In this document: piece after piece, positions 6,143 to 13,223 of the stretch
Layout: every line of letters begins with the position of its first letter
How positions within the stretch are numbered: position 1 is the stretch's first letter
From: Thermoplasmata archaeon
Lineage (GTDB): Archaea > Thermoplasmatota > Thermoplasmata > Thermoplasmatales > Thermoplasmataceae
DNA: 18,752 nucleotides
Reading direction: 5' to 3'
NCBI GenBank assembly: GCA_021793945.1
Contig: JAJYRT010000022.1
Span: 1-18,752, forward strand
The notes under the pieces: generated by a model
Told to the model about the DNA's origin: nothing
Database searches by the model: none
What the model saw: the letters and a program-made list of their open reading frames with translations, nothing else
Position numbers and translations under genes: made by a program

Positions 6143-6206
6143 CTCTTAGAACTGGTGAATCTGAAGTTATTTAAAAATTGGGACTCCGGTTTCAAGTTGG
6201 AAAGGA

Positions 6207-8990
6207 TCAGCGTTTCCTCCTTCTTGCGAAATAAAATGCCAGAGAAGCAATGACAACAGCGGCTACCCCTGCTAACGCATAGTACAGGATATCATTACTG
6301 CCAGCTACCTGTGTAAGAGAGATGTTGACATATTTTACTTCACCCGCAGTTAGTGTCAGGTTGATTGAATCAGTATTGTATCCGGGGCTCTCGAATTGTA
6401 TGGAATAGTTACCAACAGCCAAGCTTATGTTGAAGCTACCATTGTCTGTGCTGTATTTCTGTCCATTGATTACTATTGTTGCATTCGCCGGCGATGTTTT
6501 TATGTGGAGATGCGCGAACTCTAGGAACGTTACGCTTTCTGAAAACCCGCTACCTGTGTAGTTGAAAGTCCCAGACTGCCCCCCTCCGGTGTAACCTGAA
6601 ATTTTTCCGACCGAGTAAGCATAACTCTGATATGTCGCATTGAGTACGGCAAAGGAAATAGATTTCTGGGTAGTAGCCACGGTCTTACCATTGAAAGAAA
6701 CAGTCCACTCCTGACCAGGGGCAAGACCTGTCTCGGTAAATGTTGCCATTGGGCGTGTCCATGGTTTCATCAGGGGGTAATTATCTCTGAGGGTTGCATT
6801 GATAATATACGGTTTATCGCCTATTCCATCAGACCCGGGGAGGTTCTGCCCAGAGCCTGAATAATGGTCTACACCGGTATAGTTTGACCAGTAATTCCCA
6901 CCCACTGGATATGACGCATTAAATGACAGATTGGTTGAACTCTCCAGATAGGTGGCGACCGTGAAATTCTCGAAATCGTTATGGTAAACGGTCACTCCGT
7001 TTACAACGACAAAGGATAGAGCCGTGTATTCGTTGTTCACATAGTTTCCGTAAAAAGAAACATTGGTGTCGGTGAACATTGAGATCGATGTGTTAGCGCC
7101 CACCAGCGTGTTATTTGAAACAGTGATCCCTGATGAATCTTCCAAAGAAAGTATATATGATAGTCGATTCATTCCGGAACTGCCCATTCCCCGGATCACG
7201 TTGTCGTTTATGATAGCATTTTTAATGCTGTTCATGCTCAATCCATTAAATGTTCCAGCGCTAACTGCAGAATATATTATGGTATTCTGGGAAATGGATA
7301 CATTGTTCATTGAACTGGATCCAAAGTCGATACCCTTGAATTTGGAGTCGTTTGAGTAAATGTAGTTTCCAGTAATTCCCAGGTGTTGGACGCTATTGAT
7401 AAGGTACATACCAAATATCTGTCCAGTCGCGTCACCTGTAATATTAATGGCGTTGTTCAATATACTTGAATTATCAATACCAAACGTAAATCCTCCATAA
7501 AAGTCTCCAATTCCAGTGCTTGAGGAGCTTGACCTGATGTTAATCGCATTGCCAGAAACTGTCAGATTTGTTCCCGAGAATACAATTCCATTAGGCTCGG
7601 ATCCGTTCATCTTCAAAATATTCTGGGAGATGCTTGCATCAGTTCCATTGAACACTATGCCATATGCACTGGAATTTGTGCTCTCCAGATGGTTGCCATA
7701 GATAGTGTTTACGGTGCCTGGCATGCTTGCCTGGCTAGCAATAATTAGTGCAGAACCAGAGGTTGCATTGTTCGCAACTATTGTATTATTGTTGACTTTT
7801 AGGCTGTAGGACTCGTATACAGATAGGACATCGTTACTCAGAAGGGAGGAATTCCGGGAATAAATAATCGAGTTCGAATTCAGGCTTATGTTACCTCCCT
7901 CGGATTCGAAGGAGTAATCGCTTGAAGAATTAGCTATCGTGACTGAATTATTGGAGGCGGAAACATCACTAAGGAAAGATCCTAACAATGAGTAATTAGG
8001 CGGCATATTTTTTGCAGAAATATGGTTCCCTTCAATGGTTAAGGCCGAAAAAACAGATTCTACTCCAGAGAACTCACCGTAGGAACCATAGCTAGGAGAT
8101 GTGATCGTAAGGGTATTATCATTGAAGTGTTCACCTGTGTAAAGGAAATTACCTGTAGAAAAGTTACCGAAAGCGGCGGCAAGCGAAACATTTGTCGCTG
8201 CCAGCACATTGCCAGCCACATTGGTATTGTTCTGGAAAGCCAAAATAAGAATGGAACCCAGCGAGGAAGAATTGGTTCTTCCGGTCATAGTGACTGTCGA
8301 ATCCGTGAGCGACGAATTTGGAGAATTTATCAATATGCCATATTCACCGCCGGCATTGCTGATCACATTGCCGTAAAGGGAAATGTTCTTGGCACTGGAG
8401 ATAGGGGTGACAGAATGACTGGGTCCAATATCTCCACCGGAAACCACCGCTACCATCCCCAGGCTATGGCCACCGCCTACAGAGATCCTGGAATTCGAGA
8501 CATTTACATTGTAGGTAGATCCCGATATAAGCAGTCCGAACGAAGGTGCTGTCACGTTGACGCCATTTATGCTGTCCCCTGAAGTGTTCACTACGATCAG
8601 GCCCGCAGCGGATGCATTTTGGGATATGATGGTGAGATCCTTTGCACTAACTCCGCTGGAATTTGAAATCAGCAGTGCCGGATTGGTTCCGTTATTTCCC
8701 AGGATGCTGTACCCATCCCCATTGAGTATAGCATTACTCGCCTCAAACCTCAGCGAACCGTTAATGTCTCCGGTCATTGTATATTGTTGCCCTGCTAGAG
8801 AGATAGGTGCAGAGTGCGTAGATATGGTACCGTTAGGAAATACCGTTATATTTCCATGAAAAACACTGGGGGTGCCCTGGAAGTGAATAGCCTGGCTGCT
8901 GTTAGATGTCATGGGATTTGCAAATACCGAGCCAGACGCTAAAATCATGGTGGAAACAAGCAATAATGACAAAATTGTTTTGAAATTCAT
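6207..8990 (-). CDS. Secreted beta-helix/PEGA surface protein with C-terminal anchor
   Basis: A 927-residue surface protein. Residues 1-24 are a signal peptide (MNFKTILSLLLVSTMILASG, then SVFA). Residues 60-700 repeat short N/S/G-rich turns of the type 'sv.nNtI.....gI....' typical of right-handed parallel beta-helix (PbH1/NosD-like) proteins. About 705-755 carries the NosD-type closing block GGNYWSNYTGVDHYSGSGQN, then DGIGDKPYII and DNYPLMKPW. Residues 757-826 are an Ig-like module starting FTETGLAPGQEW, seen in many Thermoplasmata surface proteins. About 827-897 is a PEGA domain (TSPANATIVINGQKY). A membrane helix (900-921) and RRRKR end the protein, so it is anchored with its bulk outside. 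N-x-S/T sequons are very frequent. The ATG is about 24 nt after a TATA box. Function may be adhesion or polysaccharide binding; this is inference. Confidence 0.85.
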   Translation of the reverse strand: MNFKTILSLLLVSTMILASGSVFANPMTSNSSQAIHFQGTPSVFHGNITVFPNGTISTHSAPISLAGQQYTMTGDINGSLRFEASNAILNGDGYSILGNNGTNPALLISNSSGVSAKDLTIISQNASAAGLIVVNTSGDSINGVNVTAPSFGLLISGSTYNVNVSNSRISVGGGHSLGMVAVVSGGDIGPSHSVTPISSAKNISLYGNVISNAGGEYGILINSPNSSLTDSTVTMTGRTNSSSLGSILILAFQNNTNVAGNVLAATNVSLAAAFGNFSTGNFLYTGEHFNDNTLTITSPSYGSYGEFSGVESVFSALTIEGNHISAKNMPPNYSLLGSFLSDVSASNNSVTIANSSSDYSFESEGGNISLNSNSIIYSRNSSLLSNDVLSVYESYSLKVNNNTIVANNATSGSALIIASQASMPGTVNTIYGNHLESTNSSAYGIVFNGTDASISQNILKMNGSEPNGIVFSGTNLTVSGNAINIRSSSSSTGIGDFYGGFTFGIDNSSILNNAINITGDATGQIFGMYLINSVQHLGITGNYIYSNDSKFKGIDFGSSSMNNVSISQNTIIYSAVSAGTFNGLSMNSIKNAIINDNVIRGMGSSGMNRLSYILSLEDSSGITVSNNTLVGANTSISMFTDTNVSFYGNYVNNEYTALSFVVVNGVTVYHNDFENFTVATYLESSTNLSFNASYPVGGNYWSNYTGVDHYSGSGQNLPGSDGIGDKPYIINATLRDNYPLMKPWTRPMATFTETGLAPGQEWTVSFNGKTVATTQKSISFAVLNATYQSYAYSVGKISGYTGGGQSGTFNYTGSGFSESVTFLEFAHLHIKTSPANATIVINGQKYSTDNGSFNISLAVGNYSIQFESPGYNTDSINLTLTAGEVKYVNISLTQVAGSNDILYYALAGVAAVVIASLAFYFARRRKR

Positions 8991-9010
8991 TTATAGCGAA
9001 TATTTGTTAG

Positions 9011-9018
9011 TATATATG
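9011..9018 (-). promoter_or_regulatory. TATA box of the beta-helix gene
   Basis: TATATATG (plus strand) lies with its centre 24-25 nt before the ATG at 8990, consistent with a leaderless transcript. The remaining 240 bp up to the BNR gene hold no gene I can support. Confidence 0.5.
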
Positions 9019-9258
9019 AATTTTTCTCAAGATATAAATCATATTATACAGGCATACTACGTATATGATTGTTAAGTTCTTCGTATGTCAGAATATGAAT
9101 CTATACTCAGAACTGGCATTCAGATTCACAACTCAATACCAGGTCAATCCAGATTCGCATGGCACTCCATCTTGCAAAGCTTTGAGCGTTCAGACCGCAG
9201 TATTTCAGATGTTCTCTTCTATCAATATTTGTTTGCTTCTATGGGTTTGCGAAACCGG

Positions 9259-10383
9259 TCACACTGCAGGTGAAAAAGCAGTAATACCCTGGATTCTTCC
9301 CAATCCCGACGCTATCTTTTTCCAGGACTCCCCGAGATCAGTTGAGGCGTAAACCTCGCCAGTGCTTGTGCCGATATAAACACCCGGTTCCCTGTTTGTA
9401 TCATGAGCCATGGCGTCCCTTAAAACACCAGTGTGCACCGAATCTGGAAGTCCGTTATGAACGTCTTTCCAGGAAGCGCCGCCATCATCCGTTCTGTACA
9501 CGGAGAGCTGTCCCTGAATGCAGGAATTGTGTGTCTTGCACTTATCCTGCCTGGCTGGAACAACGAAAACGGAGTTTTTTCTCCCTTCCACAATGTCTAT
9601 GGGAAAACCATGCCTCTGATCATTTCCGGGGCTGATATCCTTCCAGCTATCCCCATGGTTTCTTGAAACGTAGACCCCACAGTGATTCTGCTGATAAACG
9701 GTACCTTCGGACTTTTCAGAAAGTACAAGCTTGTGAGAGCATGCATGAACCTGTGAGAGATGGCTCCTGGACCGTTCCTCTGGGTCACTGCTCTCACCAG
9801 GGTAGTGGTTTTCTCTGGAACCAATGGGACAGGTGCTGTCTATGCCTCCCTTAAGGACCTGCCAGGTCTCGCCGCTGTCGTCACTCCGGTAAGGCCCATT
9901 CCCGGAGGCAACTATATAAAGCCTCCCCTTCCTGTTTTTATCCGGCAGAACAGTGTGTACGGTCAGCCCGGTAGTTCCGAATCCCCAGTCTATGCCCCAG
10001 TTTTCCCTTCCTGGAGCCCTGTGCAGGCCCGTAACCTCTTCCCAGGATTTGCCTGAGTCCCGTGACCTGAACAGGTGCCCGTACTGTGTTCCGGCGTATA
10101 CAGTCTCAGGCTCATGCGGATCAGGTGCAACACTCCATACCTTTCTGACATGCAATCCCCTGCTTGACTGCTTCCACTCCGTGCCAAAATTATCAGAAGT
10201 GAAAACTCCTTCCGTAAGCGTAGCTGCAAAGAGCTTTCCTGCAGAATCCATTGCAATCTTGTTCAGGTCTTCCTCAGGGAGAAAGCGTCTTCCAACAACC
10301 CATTTTTTCCTTTCCTGGTCAGCAGAAAGAATGAAACCGCCGCTCTTTGTTGCAATCCCAAGTGCCACGTTGTCATTGGTCAC
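9259..10383 (-). CDS. BNR/Asp-box beta-propeller protein
   Basis: A 374-residue protein of the sialidase/VPS10-like BNR superfamily. Six Asp boxes (S/T-x-D/N-x-G-x-x-W) are visible at residues 63-70, 107-114, 167-174, 240-247, 298-305 and 347-354, for example SRDSGKSW and STDLGESW, which predicts a six- or seven-bladed propeller. There is no signal peptide or membrane helix, so it is likely cytoplasmic, unusual for a family best known from secreted enzymes. Catalytic sialidase residues (arginine triad, FRIP motif) are not evident, so I would not call it a sialidase. Similar 'exo-alpha-sialidase / glycosyl hydrolase' annotations are common for such proteins and often unproven. The start is GTG; the in-frame TGA at 10390-10392 excludes anything further upstream. 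Confidence 0.8.
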   Translation of the reverse strand: MTNDNVALGIATKSGGFILSADQERKKWVVGRRFLPEEDLNKIAMDSAGKLFAATLTEGVFTSDNFGTEWKQSSRGLHVRKVWSVAPDPHEPETVYAGTQYGHLFRSRDSGKSWEEVTGLHRAPGRENWGIDWGFGTTGLTVHTVLPDKNRKGRLYIVASGNGPYRSDDSGETWQVLKGGIDSTCPIGSRENHYPGESSDPEERSRSHLSQVHACSHKLVLSEKSEGTVYQQNHCGVYVSRNHGDSWKDISPGNDQRHGFPIDIVEGRKNSVFVVPARQDKCKTHNSCIQGQLSVYRTDDGGASWKDVHNGLPDSVHTGVLRDAMAHDTNREPGVYIGTSTGEVYASTDLGESWKKIASGLGRIQGITAFSPAV

Positions 10384-10445
10384 GCAAAATCATTCCGGTT
10401 GAGTACTAATAGTTTTTGCTACTATCATGTAATACTAACTATCCG

Positions 10446-10459
10446 GCACTGGCCAGTGC
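10446..10459. repeat. 14-bp perfect palindrome
   Basis: GCACTGGCCAGTGC is its own reverse complement. It lies 63-76 nt before the GTG of the BNR gene and about 130 nt after the stop of the transporter gene. It is much more G/C-rich than the surrounding intergenic sequence. It may be an operator for the BNR gene or a hairpin at the end of the transporter transcript. Confidence 0.5.
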
Positions 10460-10586
10460 TGACCGTGGACTCTTAGTTTGCCCTTTTATTCATGACGAGT
10501 TATTTCCCGAAGAATATATCAGCAAGGCAACATATCCGATTCATTAAGTTTGTCTTCCTGGAAGTGCTGAATGATGATCCGGTTAT

Positions 10587-11324
10587 TCAGATCAGGTTTA
10601 CAAGAAATCCCAGCAGAAATCCAAGGAACGATCCCATGTAGACAAGCCTTATTACCTCGATTTCTGAATTCCTGAACAGGCTCCTCAATATGGGAAGGAT
10701 TACGTAAAACATCGCACCGATTGCAAGTCCATCGAATAAGAGATCAAGCACACTCGATGAATAGAAGTAGCCTATACCCCCTCCTATTATGGTGGGAAGC
10801 CCCCCTACGAGGAATAGTATAGCCATTGGTATCATCTTCTGCCCCACTTTGCCGATAAACGGTGCAGATATGGGAAAACCCTCTGTCATGTTTTGCAGGA
10901 CAAAACCAACGAGTATAACAAGCGTAACCCCCACAAGGCCTATGGAATTGTACGAAGAACCAAAAACAAGCCCCTCAGTGAGATTCTGGAAGCCTATGCC
11001 CAGAGCTATGAACAGTGAAAGCATATATGGTGATCCGGAATTTTTAGAACGCGTCTCGGCTAAATAAAGGACAAGAAAACCTGCAATAAGGGATACGGAG
11101 AAGATAAGGTCATAGAACGCGTTGGTGCCGTAACCTGCAAGCGTGTTATTGTACAGTATGCTGGCTGAGTCAGTGAATACGTCTGCGATAAGGAACACAA
11201 TAATTCCCACTGAAACTGCCCCAAGGAATTTAGCTGTCACATCTCGCATCCCCCTGCCGACTATCAGTGGAAGGGTTATGAATATCGAAAGGCCCATTAT
11301 TGCAGAAAGCAGCAAAACAACCAT
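10587..11324 (-). CDS. ZIP-family metal transporter with altered metal site
   Basis: A polytopic membrane protein of about 245 residues, with seven or eight hydrophobic helices, of the ZIP (SLC39/GufA-like) family that moves zinc or other divalent cations into the cytoplasm. The two signature helices are recognisable at 109-118 (GIGFQNLTEG) and 140-149 (GFVLQNMTEG). In most ZIPs the first reads HNxPEG; here His is replaced by Gln in both. Gln in the second helix is normal for the GufA group, but loss of the first His is not, so metal choice may differ. An in-frame TTG at 11357 lies inside the likely TATA box (11356-11365) and is an unlikely start. The ATG at 11324, or the TTG at 11336 about 25 nt after the box, are better choices. 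It is transcribed divergently from the PoxB-like gene. Confidence 0.85.
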   Translation of the reverse strand: MVVLLLSAIMGLSIFITLPLIVGRGMRDVTAKFLGAVSVGIIVFLIADVFTDSASILYNNTLAGYGTNAFYDLIFSVSLIAGFLVLYLAETRSKNSGSPYMLSLFIALGIGFQNLTEGLVFGSSYNSIGLVGVTLVILVGFVLQNMTEGFPISAPFIGKVGQKMIPMAILFLVGGLPTIIGGGIGYFYSSSVLDLLFDGLAIGAMFYVILPILRSLFRNSEIEVIRLVYMGSFLGFLLGFLVNLI

Positions 11325-11355
11325 TATGGTTATCAATGTCAGGATAGCCTTACAC

Positions 11356-11365
11356 AATATTTAAT
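11356..11365 (-). promoter_or_regulatory. TATA box of the ZIP gene
   Basis: Minus-strand ATTAAATATT is centred 25 nt before TTG 11336 and 37 nt before ATG 11324. It lies in the 190-bp divergent region shared with the PoxB-like gene. Confidence 0.45.
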
Positions 11366-11483
11366 CCTTTTTTAACGACAACGAAACAAAACCTGATCTG
11401 ATCACGCAGACCTGCCCGTTGTTTCCCTTAATGTTTTTGATCCTGTGATTGCTTGCTCATCTGTTTCCAGATTCATTATACTG

Positions 11484-11493
11484 TATTTAAATA
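11484..11493 (+). promoter_or_regulatory. TATA box of the PoxB-like gene
   Basis: TATTTAAATA is centred 27-28 nt before ATG 11516, a textbook leaderless spacing. No Shine-Dalgarno precedes the ATG. The earlier ATG at 11512 is in another frame. Confidence 0.55.
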
Positions 11494-11515
11494 ATATCAG
11501 AACGTAACATTATGC

Positions 11516-13174
11516 ATGAGCGGTAAAGTTGCGAATACAGTAATAGATTCCCTGGTAAATCTTGGAATAGAACGCATATATGGAATTCCGGGAGATTCCC
11601 TGAACCCCTTGATGGATGCCATGCGCCAGAACAGCCGCATCAAATTCATACAGGCAAGGCACGAGGAAGGCGCCGCGCTTGAAGCCTCTTTCGAATCAAA
11701 ATTAACCGGTAAAGTAACGGTGTGCGTTGGCACATCCGGCCCAGGGTCAATTCATCTGCTGAATGGGCTTTACGATGCGAAAATGGAGGGGGCATCGGTA
11801 ATTGCCCTTACCGGGCAGGTTGAGACTGACCTTATAGGCAGCGATTATTTTCAGGAGATCAATACCAACAGGCTCTTCGATGACGTTTCAGTATTCAATG
11901 AGAGGATAGTTAATCCGGAAAATGCTGAGAAGATCGTGGTCAGGGCTTACCGGGAGGCACTATTCAGGAAAGGCGTCGCCCATATCAATCTTCCTGTAGA
12001 CGTGCTCAGGCTGTCCGCCCCAAGGATGGATAATCTGTCCCCGGGGATTTTCCCACGACTTGATTACGCGCCCGATCTGGCAGAGGCGAGGAAGGCAATT
12101 AACGAATCCAGGAAACCTGTGCTTTTCATAGGAAGGGGATGTACAGGACTTGGGCCGGAGATTTATGCCTTTGCTGACGCCACGGGATCCCCAGTAGTGT
12201 ATGCCCTTAATGGCAAGGGCATAGTAGACGACTATGACCAGAGGGTCATGGGGAGCATCGGGCTGCTCGGTACCAAACCATCCGTTGATGCCTTCAGGGA
12301 AGCGGATCTTCTTATCATGTTGGGCACATCTTTCCCCTACGTTCAATTCATACCCAATGGAGTCAGGAAGATACAGGTTGATACCGATCCTGCCAGGATT
12401 GGGAAGCGGGTCTCCGTGGATATCCCCCTTGTCTGCACAGCGAAGTATTTTCTTGATAATATCAAGCCCGAAACGAAGAAGGCAAAATTTTTCCAGACTC
12501 TTGCAAATGGTAAGGAAAAATGGATAAGAGATATGACTGCAATAGAGAATAAGACATCAGATCCGATTCTCCCGGAAGCTGTTGCTGCCGAGCTTTCAAA
12601 GAAAGCTGCGAAGGATGCAGTAATTATCGGGGATACGGGGAACGTCACCGTATGGACTGTAAGAAATTTCAGGACAGTCGCGGGCAGGAGATTCATCTAT
12701 TCCTCGTGGCTCGGGAGCATGGGGATTGGAATACCCGGATCCATTGGCGCTTCCTTCGCAACCGACAGGCAGGTCATCGCACTGGTTGGCGACGGCAGCT
12801 TTGCAATGACAATGATGGAGCTCATAACTGCAGCGAAATATGATAGGCCTGTGAAGGTAGTGGTATTCAACAATTCAAAACTTGGAATGATAAAGTTCGA
12901 GGAAGAGGTAATGGGTTACCCTGATTTCGGTGTTGACCTGTATCCACAGAATTTTGCCGGAATAGCCAATGCCATCGGGATAAAAGGCATCAGGGTTGAA
13001 AAATACAGCGATCTTGCCTCGGGGGTGTCAGAACTGCTTTCCACTGAAGGCCCGGCAGTCCTGGATGTTGTAGTGAGCGCTGATGAGAGGCCAATGCCGC
13101 CAAAGCTGCAGTTTTCACAGGTAAAAGGATATGTAACTTCCATATTGCGCGAGAACCTGAGTTTCCTTGATTAG
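11516..13174 (+). CDS. PoxB-like thiamine-diphosphate pyruvate oxidase/dehydrogenase
   Basis: A 552-residue ThDP enzyme of the pyruvate oxidase / acetolactate synthase family, closest in pattern to bacterial PoxB (pyruvate:quinone oxidoreductase, pyruvate to acetate and CO2). The N-terminal domain has GIPGDSLNPLMDAM (23-36) and QARHEEGAALEA (46-57), with Glu50 as the likely cofactor-activating residue, then TSGPGSIHLLNGLYDAK (73-89). The ThDP-binding motif is complete: GDGS at 425-428 and NN at 452-453. Residues 190-320 form the middle (FAD-type) domain. The protein ends shortly after KGYVTSILRENL, without the last 20 or so residues that form the membrane-binding helix of E. coli PoxB, so lipid activation of that kind is not expected. 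No acetolactate synthase small subunit lies nearby. Related enzymes (acetolactate synthase, oxalyl-CoA or sulfopyruvate decarboxylases) cannot be fully excluded. Confidence 0.85.
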   Translation: MSGKVANTVIDSLVNLGIERIYGIPGDSLNPLMDAMRQNSRIKFIQARHEEGAALEASFESKLTGKVTVCVGTSGPGSIHLLNGLYDAKMEGASVIALTGQVETDLIGSDYFQEINTNRLFDDVSVFNERIVNPENAEKIVVRAYREALFRKGVAHINLPVDVLRLSAPRMDNLSPGIFPRLDYAPDLAEARKAINESRKPVLFIGRGCTGLGPEIYAFADATGSPVVYALNGKGIVDDYDQRVMGSIGLLGTKPSVDAFREADLLIMLGTSFPYVQFIPNGVRKIQVDTDPARIGKRVSVDIPLVCTAKYFLDNIKPETKKAKFFQTLANGKEKWIRDMTAIENKTSDPILPEAVAAELSKKAAKDAVIIGDTGNVTVWTVRNFRTVAGRRFIYSSWLGSMGIGIPGSIGASFATDRQVIALVGDGSFAMTMMELITAAKYDRPVKVVVFNNSKLGMIKFEEEVMGYPDFGVDLYPQNFAGIANAIGIKGIRVEKYSDLASGVSELLSTEGPAVLDVVVSADERPMPPKLQFSQVKGYVTSILRENLSFLD

Positions 13175-13223
13175 TGTTATGAAAGTTATCACTGATCAAG
13201 GTGCTGTTCCGGCAACCCGCACT

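Larger units (their letters stand above)
5455..6206. other. Long A/T-rich stretch without a convincing gene
   Basis: About 750 bp dense in stops in all frames. The only open frame with any protein-like character is at 6070-6174 (+): 34 residues beginning MNVKIYIPIYKKVIRQ, with no clear promoter; I do not call it. A 9-bp inverted repeat lies over its first codons. The stretch separates the TA island from the chromosomal genes and may hold a junction, but I found no att-like duplication or transposase. Confidence 0.45.

Noticed and set aside
6070..6174. 34-codon plus-strand frame starting MNVKIYIPIYKK
   Set aside because: Protein-like but very short, with no promoter or family; its first codons are part of an inverted repeat. 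Mentioned only as a possibility.
8127..8859. Long plus-strand frames opposite the beta-helix gene
   Set aside because: Antisense to a repetitive Asn/Ser-rich gene, whose codon bias keeps other frames open.
9085..9273. 62-aa plus-strand frame starting MSEYESILRTG
   Set aside because: Has an ATG and plausible composition, but overlaps the end of the BNR gene convergently, lacks a clear TATA box at the right distance and matches no family I know.
9342..10402. Several plus-strand frames opposite the BNR gene
   Set aside because: Rich in Pro, Arg and Cys as expected for antisense of a Gly/Ser/Trp-rich propeller; the sense frame has six Asp boxes.
11516..13174. Call as acetolactate synthase large subunit (ilvB)
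   Set aside because: Pattern is closer to PoxB (GDSLNPLMDAM, TSGPGSIHLLNGLYDAK) and no small subunit gene is adjacent, though it remains a minor possibility.
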